DNA of 50,798 bases from UBA1189 sp045660385 (GCA_045660385.1 JAZRDT010000100.1:1-50798), one strand, 5' to 3'. Shown: positions 25,297 to 34,329, counted from the stretch's first letter. Numbers and translations: made by a program. Notes: generated by a model from the letters alone, not told the origin.

Positions 25297-26421
25297 TTAG
25301 TCGTTGAGCATCATCGGCATGAGGAGCATGAGGAGCTCTTCGGTTTCGTTCTGCTCGGCGGGCACGAGTACGCCTGCACGTGAGGGGTCAGAAACTTCGA
25401 TTACCACCTCCTGGCTGCTGATGTTTGAGAGGATATCCATGAGGAAGGTAGCCTTGAAGCCGATGCTCATGGCGTTGCCTTCGTAGTTGCAAGTGAGTTT
25501 CTCTTCGGCCGATGTTGAGAAATCGATGTCCTGTGCCGAGATAAGCAGTTCGTTGTTGTTCATGCGCAACTTGATGAGGCTGCTGCTCTGAGATGAGAAC
25601 ACCGATACACGGCGCAGTGCGCTCAGCATGGCAGTGCGGTCAATGGTAATCTTGAAGGGGTTGTTTTGCGGGATCACCGAGTTGTAGTTGGGGTAGCGGC
25701 CCTCGATGAGGCGGCATATCATGCGATGGTTGGGCATCTCGAAGGTGGCGTTGCGGTCGTCAAAGGTAATCTTGATTTCTCCAGCCTCCTTAGCGAGCAG
25801 GTTCTTGAGCAATGCTGCGGGCTTCTTCGGAAGAATGAAGGCTGCTTTCTCGCCACCCTTTGCATTGAACAGTTTGTAGCGCACCAGCTTGTGTCCGTCC
25901 GATGCCACGAGCGTGATATAGTCGGCAAAGATGTCGAAGTAGATACCGTTCATCACGGGACGCAACTCATCGTCGGCTGTGGCGAATACGGTACGGTTGA
26001 TACCGCTCAGCAGAGTGTCGGCTTCGATAGTGAAGGTTACGGAGTTTTCACCCATAAGCGCAGCCATGGGATACTCGTCGGCCGACTGTCCTACGAGGCT
26101 ATACTTACCGTTCATATACTGTATCGACACCTCCATTGTTTGCGTGTTCACATCGAAGGTGATGGGCTGTTCGGGCAACTCCTTGATGGCGTCGAGCAAT
26201 GTTTTCGATGAGATGGCAAACTGGAAGTCGCCGTCGCTCTCCACCACTTCGAGTGATGTGTCGAGTGTGGTCTCGTTGTCTGAAGCGGTGATTGATAACT
26301 TGTTACCCTCAATGTTGAAGAGGAAACAGTCCAAGATGGGAAGTGTGCTCTTCGAATTGATGACACGGCTGATTGCCTGCAGATGGCTGTATAGGGCAGC
26401 GCTAGATACGACAAATTTCAT
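25297..26421 (-). CDS. dnaN: DNA polymerase III beta subunit (sliding clamp)
   Basis: 374 residues, the standard length. The N-terminus MKFVVSSAALYSHLQAISRVI followed by STLPILDCFLF is the typical clamp opening; three repeated domains of about 120 residues each follow, with 'FATADDELRPVMNGIYF', 'VASDGHKLVRY' and 'EGRYPNYNSVIPQ' as landmarks, and the C-terminal 'MLLMPMML' strand that lines the client-binding pocket. The ring-shaped dimer tethers replicative polymerase and other clients to DNA. Divergent from the DUF3127 gene, itself an SSB-like protein, so both DNA-metabolism genes share a 220-bp control region. Confidence 0.98.
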   Translation of the reverse strand: MKFVVSSAALYSHLQAISRVINSKSTLPILDCFLFNIEGNKLSITASDNETTLDTSLEVVESDGDFQFAISSKTLLDAIKELPEQPITFDVNTQTMEVSIQYMNGKYSLVGQSADEYPMAALMGENSVTFTIEADTLLSGINRTVFATADDELRPVMNGIYFDIFADYITLVASDGHKLVRYKLFNAKGGEKAAFILPKKPAALLKNLLAKEAGEIKITFDDRNATFEMPNHRMICRLIEGRYPNYNSVIPQNNPFKITIDRTAMLSALRRVSVFSSQSSSLIKLRMNNNELLISAQDIDFSTSAEEKLTCNYEGNAMSIGFKATFLMDILSNISSQEVVIEVSDPSRAGVLVPAEQNETEELLMLLMPMMLND

Positions 26422-26472
26422 AGCTGTTATGTTTTACTCGTTGTTATACTTTTCTACTGATTTATAATCGTA

Positions 26473-26504
26473 CAAAATTAGCACAAAGTGCGTGGCCTAC
26501 CAAA
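26473..26504 (-). promoter_or_regulatory. Promoter of dnaN
   Basis: Minus strand: TTTG (26501-26504), 20-bp spacer, TAATTTTG (26473-26480); the leader is about 50 nt. On the other strand TATCTTCG (26545-26552) with TTAG (26521-26524) may serve the DUF3127 gene. Confidence 0.65.
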
Positions 26505-26641
26505 AATTTAGGCAAAAAAATTAGCAACGTATTTAATAAAAATGTATCTTCGCGCTCCGTTTGTTACGATGCCGTGGCCAAGAGCCGTTGGCGACGGTGA
26601 AAACGAAGTTTACTAATCAAAAAAACATAAAATCAAAAGTT

Positions 26642-27028
26642 ATGGAACTTACAGGTAAGATTATAGCCGTGTTGCCCGAGCGTGGTGGTATTTCCAAGGC
26701 CGGCAACGAGTGGAAGATTCAGGAGTTTGTGCTCGAGACCCAGGAGCAGTACCCCCGCAAGATGATGTTCAACGTGTTTGGTGCCGACCGTTTGGCCCAG
26801 TTCAATATCCAGTTGGGTGAGGTACTCACCGTATCGTTCGATATCGACAGCCGCGAGTACAATGGCCGTTGGTACAACGATATCCGTGCATGGAAGGTCG
26901 ACCGCAACGTTGCTCCTGCCGCTCCCGCAGCCCCCGCTGGTGCTCCCGTGCCTCCTCCTATGGCCGATCCTTTCAGCGCAGCTCCTCAGATGAGCGCTTC
27001 TAACGAGGCCGACGACCTGCCCTTCTAA
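26642..27028 (+). CDS. DUF3127 protein, SSB-like
   Basis: 128 residues. An OB-fold-like core at 1-85 ('MELTGKIIAVLPERGGISKAGNEWKIQEFVLETQEQYPRKMMF', 'FDIDSREYNGRWYNDIRAW') is followed by a flexible A/P-rich linker (about 90-120) and an acidic tip DDLPF. That order (OB fold, disordered linker, acidic hydrophobic tip) copies single-stranded-DNA-binding protein, whose tip recruits partner enzymes. DUF3127 is a Bacteroidetes family; ssDNA binding is inferred. The start at 26642 is chosen because the upstream in-frame extension is not protein-like and covers the candidate promoter. Confidence 0.85.
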   Translation: MELTGKIIAVLPERGGISKAGNEWKIQEFVLETQEQYPRKMMFNVFGADRLAQFNIQLGEVLTVSFDIDSREYNGRWYNDIRAWKVDRNVAPAAPAAPAGAPVPPPMADPFSAAPQMSASNEADDLPF

Positions 27029-27054
27029 TTATCGTTGACTGGTCAGCGATAATT
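27027..27054 (+). terminator. Hairpin overlapping the DUF3127 stop codon
   Basis: AATTATCGTTGAC / GTCAGCGATAATT (one wobble) starts within the TAA stop. There is no U-run, so it may be a processing or attenuation hairpin rather than a true terminator. Confidence 0.4.
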
Positions 27055-27065
27055 ACGTTAACGAT

Positions 27066-27130
27066 AACGATGACGAAAACTAAGCCTGTCGGATGTGTAT
27101 ACACCGTGGAGCCTAGTTTTCGTCATCGTT
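27066..27130. terminator. Long hairpin between convergent genes
   Basis: 17-bp perfect arms (AACGATGACGAAAACTA at 27066-27082, its complement at 27114-27130) around a 31-nt loop. It lies between the DUF3127 gene and the sigma factor, so it is likely a shared terminator. Confidence 0.6.
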
Positions 27131-27146
27131 TCCGTTTTCGTCTTCG

Positions 27147-27650
27147 TCATCTAAAGTCCTTCAGCTGTGTTTGCAATCGTTGTCGGGTGAAGAAGATGCG
27201 GCTCTTCACCGTTCCCAGCGGCAGCGACAGCTTGTCGGCAATCTCGCGGTATTTGAACCCAGATACGTGCATGGCAAAGGGTACCCGGTATTCGCGTGGC
27301 AGTGCGCCCACGGCGCGGCGTATCTCCTTGGTGTCGTAGGCGCTCTCGGTGCTTTCGAATCCCGCATCCTGCGGCTGCGACAGGTGATATAGGTTGTCTG
27401 TGCGGTCCACGAAGGTCTGGTCGCGCACCGTCTTGCGGTAGTTGTTAATGAATATGTTGCGCATGATCGTATACATCCAACCTTTGAAGTTGGTGTCCGG
27501 CATGTACTTGTCCTCATTGTCCAGGGCCTTTAGCGATGTCTCCTGCAACAGGTCATATGCCTCATCGCGGTCCATAGTCAGTTTGTAAGCATAGCGCAAT
27601 AGTTCGTCTTGTACAGCTACTAAGTCGCGGCGGAAAGTTTCGGTACTCAT
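27147..27650 (-). CDS. ECF-type RNA polymerase sigma factor
   Basis: 167 residues. Sigma region 2 at about 15-70 ('AYKLTMDRDEAYDLLQETSLKAL', 'NFKGWMYTIMRNIFINNYRK', the promoter-melting helix) and region 4 at about 110-165 (VGALPREYRVPFAMHVSGFKYREIADKLSLPLGTVKSRIFFTRQ). These recognise the -10 and -35 elements respectively. No anti-sigma gene is adjacent, so it may be regulated at transcription. It resembles a family conserved across Bacteroidales as a single-copy gene, but its regulon is unknown to me. The next gene on the other side is a membrane HTH regulator. Confidence 0.93.
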   Translation of the reverse strand: MSTETFRRDLVAVQDELLRYAYKLTMDRDEAYDLLQETSLKALDNEDKYMPDTNFKGWMYTIMRNIFINNYRKTVRDQTFVDRTDNLYHLSQPQDAGFESTESAYDTKEIRRAVGALPREYRVPFAMHVSGFKYREIADKLSLPLGTVKSRIFFTRQRLQTQLKDFR

Positions 27651-28058
27651 AATCTTCTTTTTTAATGGGGTTATTTGTTTGGTTTAGTTTTTTTACAGTC
27701 TACATGTTGAGGGCTTTTGGCTTTTGGTCGTTGGCTCTCAACCAATAGCATCCGGATGGTTAACTTTTAATTTTCAATTTTCAATTTTTAATTTACTGCG
27801 TCCTGCCGGATGGTTAGCCTTTAAGCTTTCAACATTCATCATTCACCATTCAACTCATCGTTTCGCTTGCAAAAGTATTCCCATCTCTCCAACATGTCAG
27901 GGGATAAATAGTTGTTCGTATGGGGTATTTTTCACATTTGTATAATCTTCCCCCATCCATTGACTGTTTGCCCCCGCTGTTTGGCCGCTCTCGGTATTGG
28001 AAGGTTGATAGATGGAGTAAACTCCGATGAAATCGCTCTTTTTTCACTCCTTTTCCCA
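27651..28058. other. Intergenic region between sigma factor and regulator
   Basis: About 400 bp without a gene. It holds an 11-nt direct repeat CCGGATGGTTA (27752-27762 and 27806-27816), AATTTTCAATTTTC-type filler between them, and a minus-strand TACTTTTG (27870-27877) that could be the sigma-factor -7 box with a leader of about 220 nt (no convincing -33 box). Confidence 0.45.
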
Positions 28059-28078
28059 TTGCAATACTTTTGCAATAT
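28059..28078 (+). promoter_or_regulatory. TGCAAT direct-repeat operator, copy 1
   Basis: TTGCAATACTTTTGCAATAT contains TGCAAT at 28060 and 28071, spaced 11 bp. The identical 20-mer lies at 30083-30102 and an 18/20 match at 34362-34381. The second unit is 39 bp upstream of the -7 box of the following gene. Confidence 0.65.
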
Positions 28079-28084
28079 CCATTT

Positions 28085-28117
28085 TTGATATATTCTCACA
28101 TATTTTGCATACATTTG
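28085..28117 (+). promoter_or_regulatory. Promoter of the TPR/HTH regulator
   Basis: TTG (28085-28087) then TACATTTG (28110-28117), 24 bp before the ATG at 28141. This excludes the more upstream ATG at 28027. Confidence 0.6.
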
Positions 28118-28140
28118 TAGCAACCAAAAAACACAAACGT

Positions 28141-29778
28141 ATGCGAACCGAAGTTTTGCGAAGGTATTTTTCTCTGCTGGTATTTACAGTGCTACTGGCA
28201 TCCTGCGCCGACCGTGCACCACTTCATCGTTTGGAAACCATTGAGGAGGTCATCGATACCGATCCCGAGACAGCCTACTACATGCTCGACAGCATCGACC
28301 ACTCCACACTTCATGGTGAGGCGCGTGCCCTCTATGCCTTGCTTGCTACGCAAGCCGACTACCAATGCTATGTTCCGCTTACGAGCGATTCGCTCATACG
28401 CCTTGCTGCCGACTATTACGATGGACACACCCCTCACCTCCGTGCAGCGCTGGCCCATTACTATTTGGGCTGCACCTACACCGAACTGGGCGATGATGCC
28501 GCAGCCATCCGTGCCTATATGCAAGCGCAGCCACTCTTTCCCGACACCACCGTACGTCAGTATGCCCTGTGCTATCAGAATATGGCCCGCCATTATCGCA
28601 ACCGCAATATGTTTTCAGAGAGTCTTGTCGCCTTCACCGCTTTCCGCTGCTCCATGCAGCTGAGCGGAAGAACCGTCGACGTGTTCAATGCCGATTATCA
28701 GATTGCCGTCACCTATTTATATATGGAGCAGTTCGATGAGGCCGCTACGCGCCTCCGTGCCCTCCTTGCTCATGAACAAGTGCCGCAGCGCATCGCCGAT
28801 GAGGCAGCCTTCCAATTGGCAAAAATTGCCTGCTATCATACCGAAGACTATGCCGAGGCCCTGCGCTGCATCAATCACCACATCCGTTCCGTGGATGATG
28901 TCCGTCGCCTTGGTCCCGACTACAGCATCAAAGGCGACATCTACCTGGCCTTGGGACTTACCGATTCGGCCCGCCACTACTTCCACCTCGCCCTGCTTCC
29001 CGGTCGTGATGTGTATGCCGACTGCAACACCTATTACAAACTCATCGAACTGTCCCTTGCCGAAGGCCGCACCGATTCCCTATCCTCCTACGTCGACCGC
29101 CACACCGCACTGCTCGACTCTATAGCCCGTATGCAGAGTCGCACCGAGGTGGAGCGCGTACACACCGAGCATATCATGCAACTTCACGACCGTTCCATGC
29201 GCGAGCGCCACATCCGTTTCGTACTCCTGGGCACTGCCGTCGTCGTAGCCATTGCGCTTGCGCTGTTGGCATTGTTCGTGATACTCGACAATCACCGCAA
29301 GTCTACCTATATCCGCTTGCAGAAGCAACTGCAGCAGAACCGTGTTGAGATGTTGGCCCTCACCGCCTTGGCCGATGATAGCGAGCCCCTGCTTTCCGAG
29401 CCCGATAGCGAGCGCCTCTATGCCCTGCGCCGCCAGCGTGTGGAGTACTGCCGCCAGCTCTTTGCACACACCGAGTGGCAGTCCCGCCTCACTCAGATTG
29501 AGCATACTCCCGATGTGATGCTCTCCCTTACGCTAAGTGAACGCAATGCCCTGCAACAAGTCATTTTCGACACCTTTGCCGATGCCATGATCGATTTCAA
29601 GAACGAATGCCCGTCCCTCACCACGAGCGACCTGCAACTCCTCATCTTCACCTTGCTCGGCTGCTCCATCCGTACCATTTCCATATGCACCTCCATTTCC
29701 GAGAATGCCTTGCGCTCGCGCAAGACCCGCATGAAGAGCAAGATGGGCGAAGACCTCTATAAGATGGTGTTTGGGTAG
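28141..29778 (+). CDS. Transmembrane TPR/HTH one-component regulator (lipoprotein-type N-terminus)
   Basis: 545 residues. The signal peptide ends in a lipobox (LLASC, Cys22). Residues about 60-330 are TPR-like helical repeats ('AALAHYYLGCTYTELGDDAAAIRAYMQA', 'YSIKGDIYLALGLTDSARHYFHLA'). A single membrane segment is at 359-382 (RFVLLGTAVVVAIALALLALFVIL), followed by a coiled linker (384-410), and the C-terminal about 55 residues (493-545) end in a helix-turn-helix-like stretch ('TSDLQLLIFTLLGCSIRTISICTSISENALRSRKTRMKSKM'). This matches a Bacteroidales class of membrane-spanning regulators that sense in the periplasm with TPRs and bind DNA with a LuxR-like tail. The two following surface-protein genes carry the same upstream repeat, so they are candidate targets. 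Confidence 0.8.
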   Translation: MRTEVLRRYFSLLVFTVLLASCADRAPLHRLETIEEVIDTDPETAYYMLDSIDHSTLHGEARALYALLATQADYQCYVPLTSDSLIRLAADYYDGHTPHLRAALAHYYLGCTYTELGDDAAAIRAYMQAQPLFPDTTVRQYALCYQNMARHYRNRNMFSESLVAFTAFRCSMQLSGRTVDVFNADYQIAVTYLYMEQFDEAATRLRALLAHEQVPQRIADEAAFQLAKIACYHTEDYAEALRCINHHIRSVDDVRRLGPDYSIKGDIYLALGLTDSARHYFHLALLPGRDVYADCNTYYKLIELSLAEGRTDSLSSYVDRHTALLDSIARMQSRTEVERVHTEHIMQLHDRSMRERHIRFVLLGTAVVVAIALALLALFVILDNHRKSTYIRLQKQLQQNRVEMLALTALADDSEPLLSEPDSERLYALRRQRVEYCRQLFAHTEWQSRLTQIEHTPDVMLSLTLSERNALQQVIFDTFADAMIDFKNECPSLTTSDLQLLIFTLLGCSIRTISICTSISENALRSRKTRMKSKMGEDLYKMVFG

Positions 29779-29814
29779 TGAAAAATATGTGTGAGGCTTT
29801 ATCAGAGTTTTTCT

Positions 29815-29892
29815 TAGGCTTGACAAAAAATTATCACTAGTGTGACAAAAAATTATCATAGGCTCGACAAAAGTTTGTCAAGCCTATGATAA
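29815..29892. repeat. Repeats with mutually exclusive hairpins, likely terminator of the regulator gene
   Basis: Two 16-nt direct repeats TGACAAAAAATTATCA (29821-29836, 29843-29858) are followed by a right arm (29874-29892). That arm pairs either with 29853-29871 (19 bp, one mismatch) or with the distal TAGGCTTGACAAA (29815-29827, 13 bp perfect). The proximal hairpin is followed by AAAATG. Confidence 0.6.
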
Positions 29893-29908
29893 AAATGTTT
29901 CGGTAGAA

Positions 29909-29968
29909 CCAAATTGGAGTTTGCAGATTTGCAAATTCCAATTTGTATAGCTACAAACTCCAGTTTGG
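29909..29968. repeat. Nested inverted repeat
   Basis: Outer arms CCAAATTGGAGTTTG (29909-29923) and CAAACTCCAGTTTGG (29954-29968) pair with one G-T wobble. Inside lie the palindrome ATTTGCAAAT (29927-29936) and CAAATT/AATTTG (29932-29945). No ORF; nothing else recognised up to 30070. Confidence 0.55.
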
Positions 29969-30071
29969 ACAAAGGGAGACTGATGTAAACTCCCACCTTC
30001 TTGCTAAATTCAGTATAGTGCCGTCGTGTTTCGTTATGTGATTTTCGCCCATTTCATCGTTGTTTTCCCTC

Positions 30072-30102
30072 TGCAATGCACTTTGCAATACTTTTGCAAT
30101 AT
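30072..30102 (+). promoter_or_regulatory. TGCAAT direct-repeat operator, copy 2
   Basis: TGCAAT at 30072, 30084 and 30095 (spacings 12 and 11). The last two units form the same 20-mer as copy 1. The last unit is 39 bp upstream of the -7 box. Confidence 0.65.
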
Positions 30103-30109
30103 GAAAAAG

Positions 30110-30141
30110 TTGTGAATTCTGCCGCAGAATGCCTATATTTG
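30110..30141 (+). promoter_or_regulatory. Promoter of the LRR surface protein gene
   Basis: TTGTG at 30110, about 20-bp spacer, TATATTTG at 30134-30141, ATG at 30165. An upstream ATG at 30129 lies in the promoter and is rejected as the start. Confidence 0.65.
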
Positions 30142-30164
30142 CTCTCAATAAAAATCATTATGCT

Positions 30165-33100
30165 ATGAACATAAGAAAAACTCAGTCTAAGGCGTATCTA
30201 TCTATACTCCTTCTATTGCTGCCCTTGCTGGCTAATGCGCACGATTTTGAAGTGGACGGCATCTTTTACAAGATTGTCTCTGAAGAAGACCGGACGATAG
30301 CTGTAACCTACGAGGGAACAAATAAGTATAGTCCAGATTCCTATTACACAGGAGAGATTATAATCCCAGAGCATGTGAGCTACTCTGGCAATGAGTATAC
30401 AGTCACAAGAATAGGTGAAAGGGCATTTATGAGTTGTGATAGTCTCATGTCAGTCTCACTCCCCGAAAGCATTGAACGAATTGAGGACTCTGCATTTTCG
30501 AGTTGCTATGAGCTCACAGAAGTCAAGATGCCATCAAAGGCGAACTATGTTGGCTCTGGCGCCTTTTGGCACTGTAAGAAATTAGAATCAATTAAGATTC
30601 CAGAAGGAGTTACGATTCTTTATTATACTACTTTTTGGGGATGCACCAACCTCAAGTCCGTCATCCTTCCCAATAGCTTGCTTACTTTAGAGAATGGGGT
30701 TTTTGTTGATTGTGACTCATTGTCAACAATAACTTTGCCTGATTCTATAGTTAAGATTGGAGATTATACTTTCGGCTATTGTGATGCCTTGGATTCGATA
30801 ACGATTCCCGCTAGTGTGACAGATATCGGGATTGAGCTTTTTGGCAATTGTAATAATCTTAAGTTTTTGCAGGTTGCAGAGGGGAATCCCAAGTACGATT
30901 CCAGAGACCGATGCAATGCCATCATCGAAACAGCAACAAACAAACTTGTTGTAGGCTGTGCGGCTACAACCATACCTGAAGGAATAACCACGATTGGGAC
31001 TTATGCGTTTTGCGGGTACTTTATTCCCGAGATTGTGCTGCCTGCTAGCCTTGAGGTCATAGAGTATATGGGAATTAGGGAATGCACCTTCCGAAGTTCA
31101 CTGATAATTCCTGAAGGAGTGAAAAGAATGGACGAGTATGCTTTATACTATAACATTGTGGATTCTATTATTGTCCACGGGCAGGTATCCCGTATTGAAA
31201 AGAATACTTTTGATCTTTGCACCCACACTGAGGTAATCGACCTGCCCGAAAGCATTGAGTACATAGGAGATGCAGTCTTTGACAAATGTACAAGCCTTAA
31301 TAAACTGATATGTAGAGCTACAACTCCTCCCCAATGCAGCTCCAAGATTTTTAAAGGAATAAACAAGAATTGTACGCTTGAAGTACCCGAGGAAAGTTTG
31401 TCTCTTTATGAGAGTTCCGATGGATGGAAAGATTTCATATGCATAAAAGCTATAGGCACTGCAGATGTCGTAGAGTTGCCCGATTCAAACCGAAACATCG
31501 TAAAGAGAGGACACGGGACATATTATGCAACGGAAGAAGGTGTATGTACCTACCTGTTCTCATACGACTTCAATACCTATACAGAGATACTTGATAGCAC
31601 AGAGTATATCCAATGGAATAGGTGGAGTCCCATAGTCATAGATGTTGACACAATCGGGCCGAATGCTTTTGCAGGCTGCTCCTTCGACAACGGACAAGTA
31701 ATCTATTTGACTGAGAGAGTCAAGGTTATCTGTAAAGATGCTTTCTCTCGTATTAATATCCGCCCTAGAATGACTGCTGATGTCCAGGTTACCGACAATT
31801 TGACCTTGGTATTCGAGGGCAATAATCCTCCCTCTATTGCCGATGATAAAATTATAGACTATACCAACACCTCTTGTCACATCAATTTTGTGGTTCCTAA
31901 CCTTGAAAGCTATATCAAGAGCGACTATCAGTGGACTTATACACAGATAATGACTATTGATGATTTGTTAAGAGGAAGAGTGTCATCCGAAAATCGAATT
32001 TATACATTCGAAACAACAGAGTCCGACATCGTAGTCGACTTTGATAAACTCGCTCCTTCTGGTGCTCCGATGATGTATGCCTCTGTACGTCCAGGTAAAG
32101 AGGTACCCGTGCGTATTGGCACTGATGGGGACACCATCTATAGTCCAGCTCCAGCATGGCAAAAATACACCATGCAAGTAATGGTAGTTAACGATGAAGG
32201 CTCTCAATACTTCGGTGGTGAGTGGAAGTGTGGTGGTAACGAACAGTGTGACCTCACCATTGAGCTTTTCCGCCTTCCTGACAGTAACTATGTATATTTT
32301 GTCTCACGATGTCTTGATGACCGTGGGATTACTCCCCAATGGACAAGAACAAGAGTCGAACTTACTCCCCAAGAATCTAAGCCCTACCTCGTTACCGAAG
32401 GTAAGCAGTGGGCTGTATGTGTTACAGGTACCCTCCTTCCTCCTAATCAGACGACCTTTACATATCGTTTGCAGGGCGATACCATTATCAATAGTAAACG
32501 CTATTTGATAGAGCATGAAAGCTATGATATCCATCTGAATGATTGGAAACCTTCGGGGCGTTATATGCGTGAGGAGAATGGTAAAGTATATGAAATCACC
32601 GACAAGGATAAAAGAGAATTGCCCTTCTTTGACTATACTATGCAGGTGGGCGATACGCTCCGCTATATTTATTCTGGGGAGGTGTCAGACCATTATCAAT
32701 GCATCCGCCTCGTAGCTATTCGCGATTCCGTGATGCGTAACGGTGACGGAAAGGTACGCAAGTGTTACTATGTGCAATCTGGGTGGTATTATGAGGGCGT
32801 ATATCGGTTCAATGAAGCCGTCGATGGACAATTCCTTTTTATCGAAGATATAGGCTCAGCCTTTGATGGGCTTTCTCATCCATCAATCGACATTACAGGT
32901 AGCGGCTCTATGTTGCTCTACGTAAAGCATGATAATACGATGCTCTATCAAAAAGAGAAAGGAGTATATTGGATAGGCAACCACGTCAATTGGCGTCCCC
33001 TTACCAAACGCGGCTACGGCCTTTACCACAGCGACAGCTATCTCTATGCCTACACTATGGACGAGGCTGTGGGTGTGACCGACTCTACCGACTTTGCCCG

Positions 33101-34325
33101 TTGGAACGACCGCGAGGTGATCCGTTTCGATGTGGATACCATCGGCCCCAATGCCTTTAGTGGTGCCACCTTCCGCCAAGGACAAATCATCTGCTTCACC
33201 GAACGTCTCAATACCATCTTCAAGGATGCGTTCACGGGTATCAATATCCTGCCGCGCTCAACGCAGGATGCATCTTTAGCCGATGACCTGACACTCGTGT
33301 TTGAAGGCAATCGTCCACCGCTCATCGATAAGAATCAGATTCTCGACTACGCCGACAGCACCTGCCGCATCAACTATGCCGTGCCCGACATCGCTACCTA
33401 TGTGGCAAGCGATATCCAATGGACCTATACCACGCTGATGACCATCGAAGACCTGTTGCGTGGCCAAATCTCGCCCGAAAATGAGGTTACCGTGGCCGAC
33501 TCTACGGAGGTGCAGGTGATTGTGGATGCCTCAGAGAATGGTTGGGGGGGTACTACGGGGCCCAATGACTTGGTCGTAGTAGTTGGGGCTCGTCCACGCA
33601 AGGACATCCCGGTGCGCATTGGCGATGGTGAGAACAAGGATATCTACAGCCGTGCTCCGGCTTGGCAACGATATACCATGGAGCTGAAGGTTACCGATAG
33701 TCAGGAGACTGTGCTCTTCGAGGATGCCCAAGAGTGCAATGCTGAGGAGGGATGCGTGTTTGAGGTGCCGCTCAGCTCATATCCTGAGGACGGAGTCGTT
33801 TACCTGCACTCGCGTAGCACTGATATGTTTAATCGATCTACGGAGTGGATGGTGCAGAAAGCCTCTTTGTATAGAAACGGAGAGGAGGGCTACTACTTCA
33901 CCGATGTTAATGTGAATCTCGACAAACATGGCGCAGAGGAGAAACTCACTGCAACCATCACTGGTGACTCGATACGCATCACTGGCTATTACCTCTCTAA
34001 CTGTGCCGGTGAACTCACTTGTGAGGCTTATGCCAAAACTGATGAAATCGCGCTTATATTCTATGATGAGCCATTGGCCAATTGTGTGGGTATACATTAT
34101 GTGGATTTCACAATTCCTTTGTTGACTACTCCCGTGGAGGCTATCTATGTCGTTGCTTCTTACGACCAGAGTGTGCTGATGGAAGTGGAAATCCTACCCG
34201 AAGGTGCGGTGGGCAAGCTTGGTTTGTCGGGTAAAGACGCCCCCTACTACGACCTTACAGGCCGCAGGGTAGCGCACCCCACACGCGGTGTATACATACG
34301 AAACGGGAAGAAAGTGATACTCTAA
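30165..34325 (+). CDS. Large BspA-like leucine-rich-repeat surface protein
   Basis: 1386 residues. Signal peptide MNIRKTQSKAYLSILLLLLPLLANA. Residues about 30-435 are BspA-type LRRs ('AFMSCDSLMSVSLPESIERIEDSAF' pattern repeated roughly ten times, with some irregular units), a fold often used for host or matrix binding. Residues about 443-735 and 945-1240 are two copies of a long non-LRR module (each with 'VDTIGPNAF', 'LTLVFEGN.PP', 'TIDDLLRG/TIEDLLRG', 'PVRIG.....YS.APAWQ.YTM'). Between them (about 736-940) is a distinct domain starting 'EGKQWAVCVTGT'. The C-terminal about 140 residues and the tail YDLTGRRVAHPTRGVYIRNG are shared with the next gene. Codon use shifts from AT-rich to GC-richer near position 32960, at the second module. 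Probably exported to the cell surface; binding partner unknown. Confidence 0.85.
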   Translation: MNIRKTQSKAYLSILLLLLPLLANAHDFEVDGIFYKIVSEEDRTIAVTYEGTNKYSPDSYYTGEIIIPEHVSYSGNEYTVTRIGERAFMSCDSLMSVSLPESIERIEDSAFSSCYELTEVKMPSKANYVGSGAFWHCKKLESIKIPEGVTILYYTTFWGCTNLKSVILPNSLLTLENGVFVDCDSLSTITLPDSIVKIGDYTFGYCDALDSITIPASVTDIGIELFGNCNNLKFLQVAEGNPKYDSRDRCNAIIETATNKLVVGCAATTIPEGITTIGTYAFCGYFIPEIVLPASLEVIEYMGIRECTFRSSLIIPEGVKRMDEYALYYNIVDSIIVHGQVSRIEKNTFDLCTHTEVIDLPESIEYIGDAVFDKCTSLNKLICRATTPPQCSSKIFKGINKNCTLEVPEESLSLYESSDGWKDFICIKAIGTADVVELPDSNRNIVKRGHGTYYATEEGVCTYLFSYDFNTYTEILDSTEYIQWNRWSPIVIDVDTIGPNAFAGCSFDNGQVIYLTERVKVICKDAFSRINIRPRMTADVQVTDNLTLVFEGNNPPSIADDKIIDYTNTSCHINFVVPNLESYIKSDYQWTYTQIMTIDDLLRGRVSSENRIYTFETTESDIVVDFDKLAPSGAPMMYASVRPGKEVPVRIGTDGDTIYSPAPAWQKYTMQVMVVNDEGSQYFGGEWKCGGNEQCDLTIELFRLPDSNYVYFVSRCLDDRGITPQWTRTRVELTPQESKPYLVTEGKQWAVCVTGTLLPPNQTTFTYRLQGDTIINSKRYLIEHESYDIHLNDWKPSGRYMREENGKVYEITDKDKRELPFFDYTMQVGDTLRYIYSGEVSDHYQCIRLVAIRDSVMRNGDGKVRKCYYVQSGWYYEGVYRFNEAVDGQFLFIEDIGSAFDGLSHPSIDITGSGSMLLYVKHDNTMLYQKEKGVYWIGNHVNWRPLTKRGYGLYHSDSYLYAYTMDEAVGVTDSTDFARWNDREVIRFDVDTIGPNAFSGATFRQGQIICFTERLNTIFKDAFTGINILPRSTQDASLADDLTLVFEGNRPPLIDKNQILDYADSTCRINYAVPDIATYVASDIQWTYTTLMTIEDLLRGQISPENEVTVADSTEVQVIVDASENGWGGTTGPNDLVVVVGARPRKDIPVRIGDGENKDIYSRAPAWQRYTMELKVTDSQETVLFEDAQECNAEEGCVFEVPLSSYPEDGVVYLHSRSTDMFNRSTEWMVQKASLYRNGEEGYYFTDVNVNLDKHGAEEKLTATITGDSIRITGYYLSNCAGELTCEAYAKTDEIALIFYDEPLANCVGIHYVDFTIPLLTTPVEAIYVVASYDQSVLMEVEILPEGAVGKLGLSGKDAPYYDLTGRRVAHPTRGVYIRNGKKVIL

Positions 34326-34329
34326 TTTG

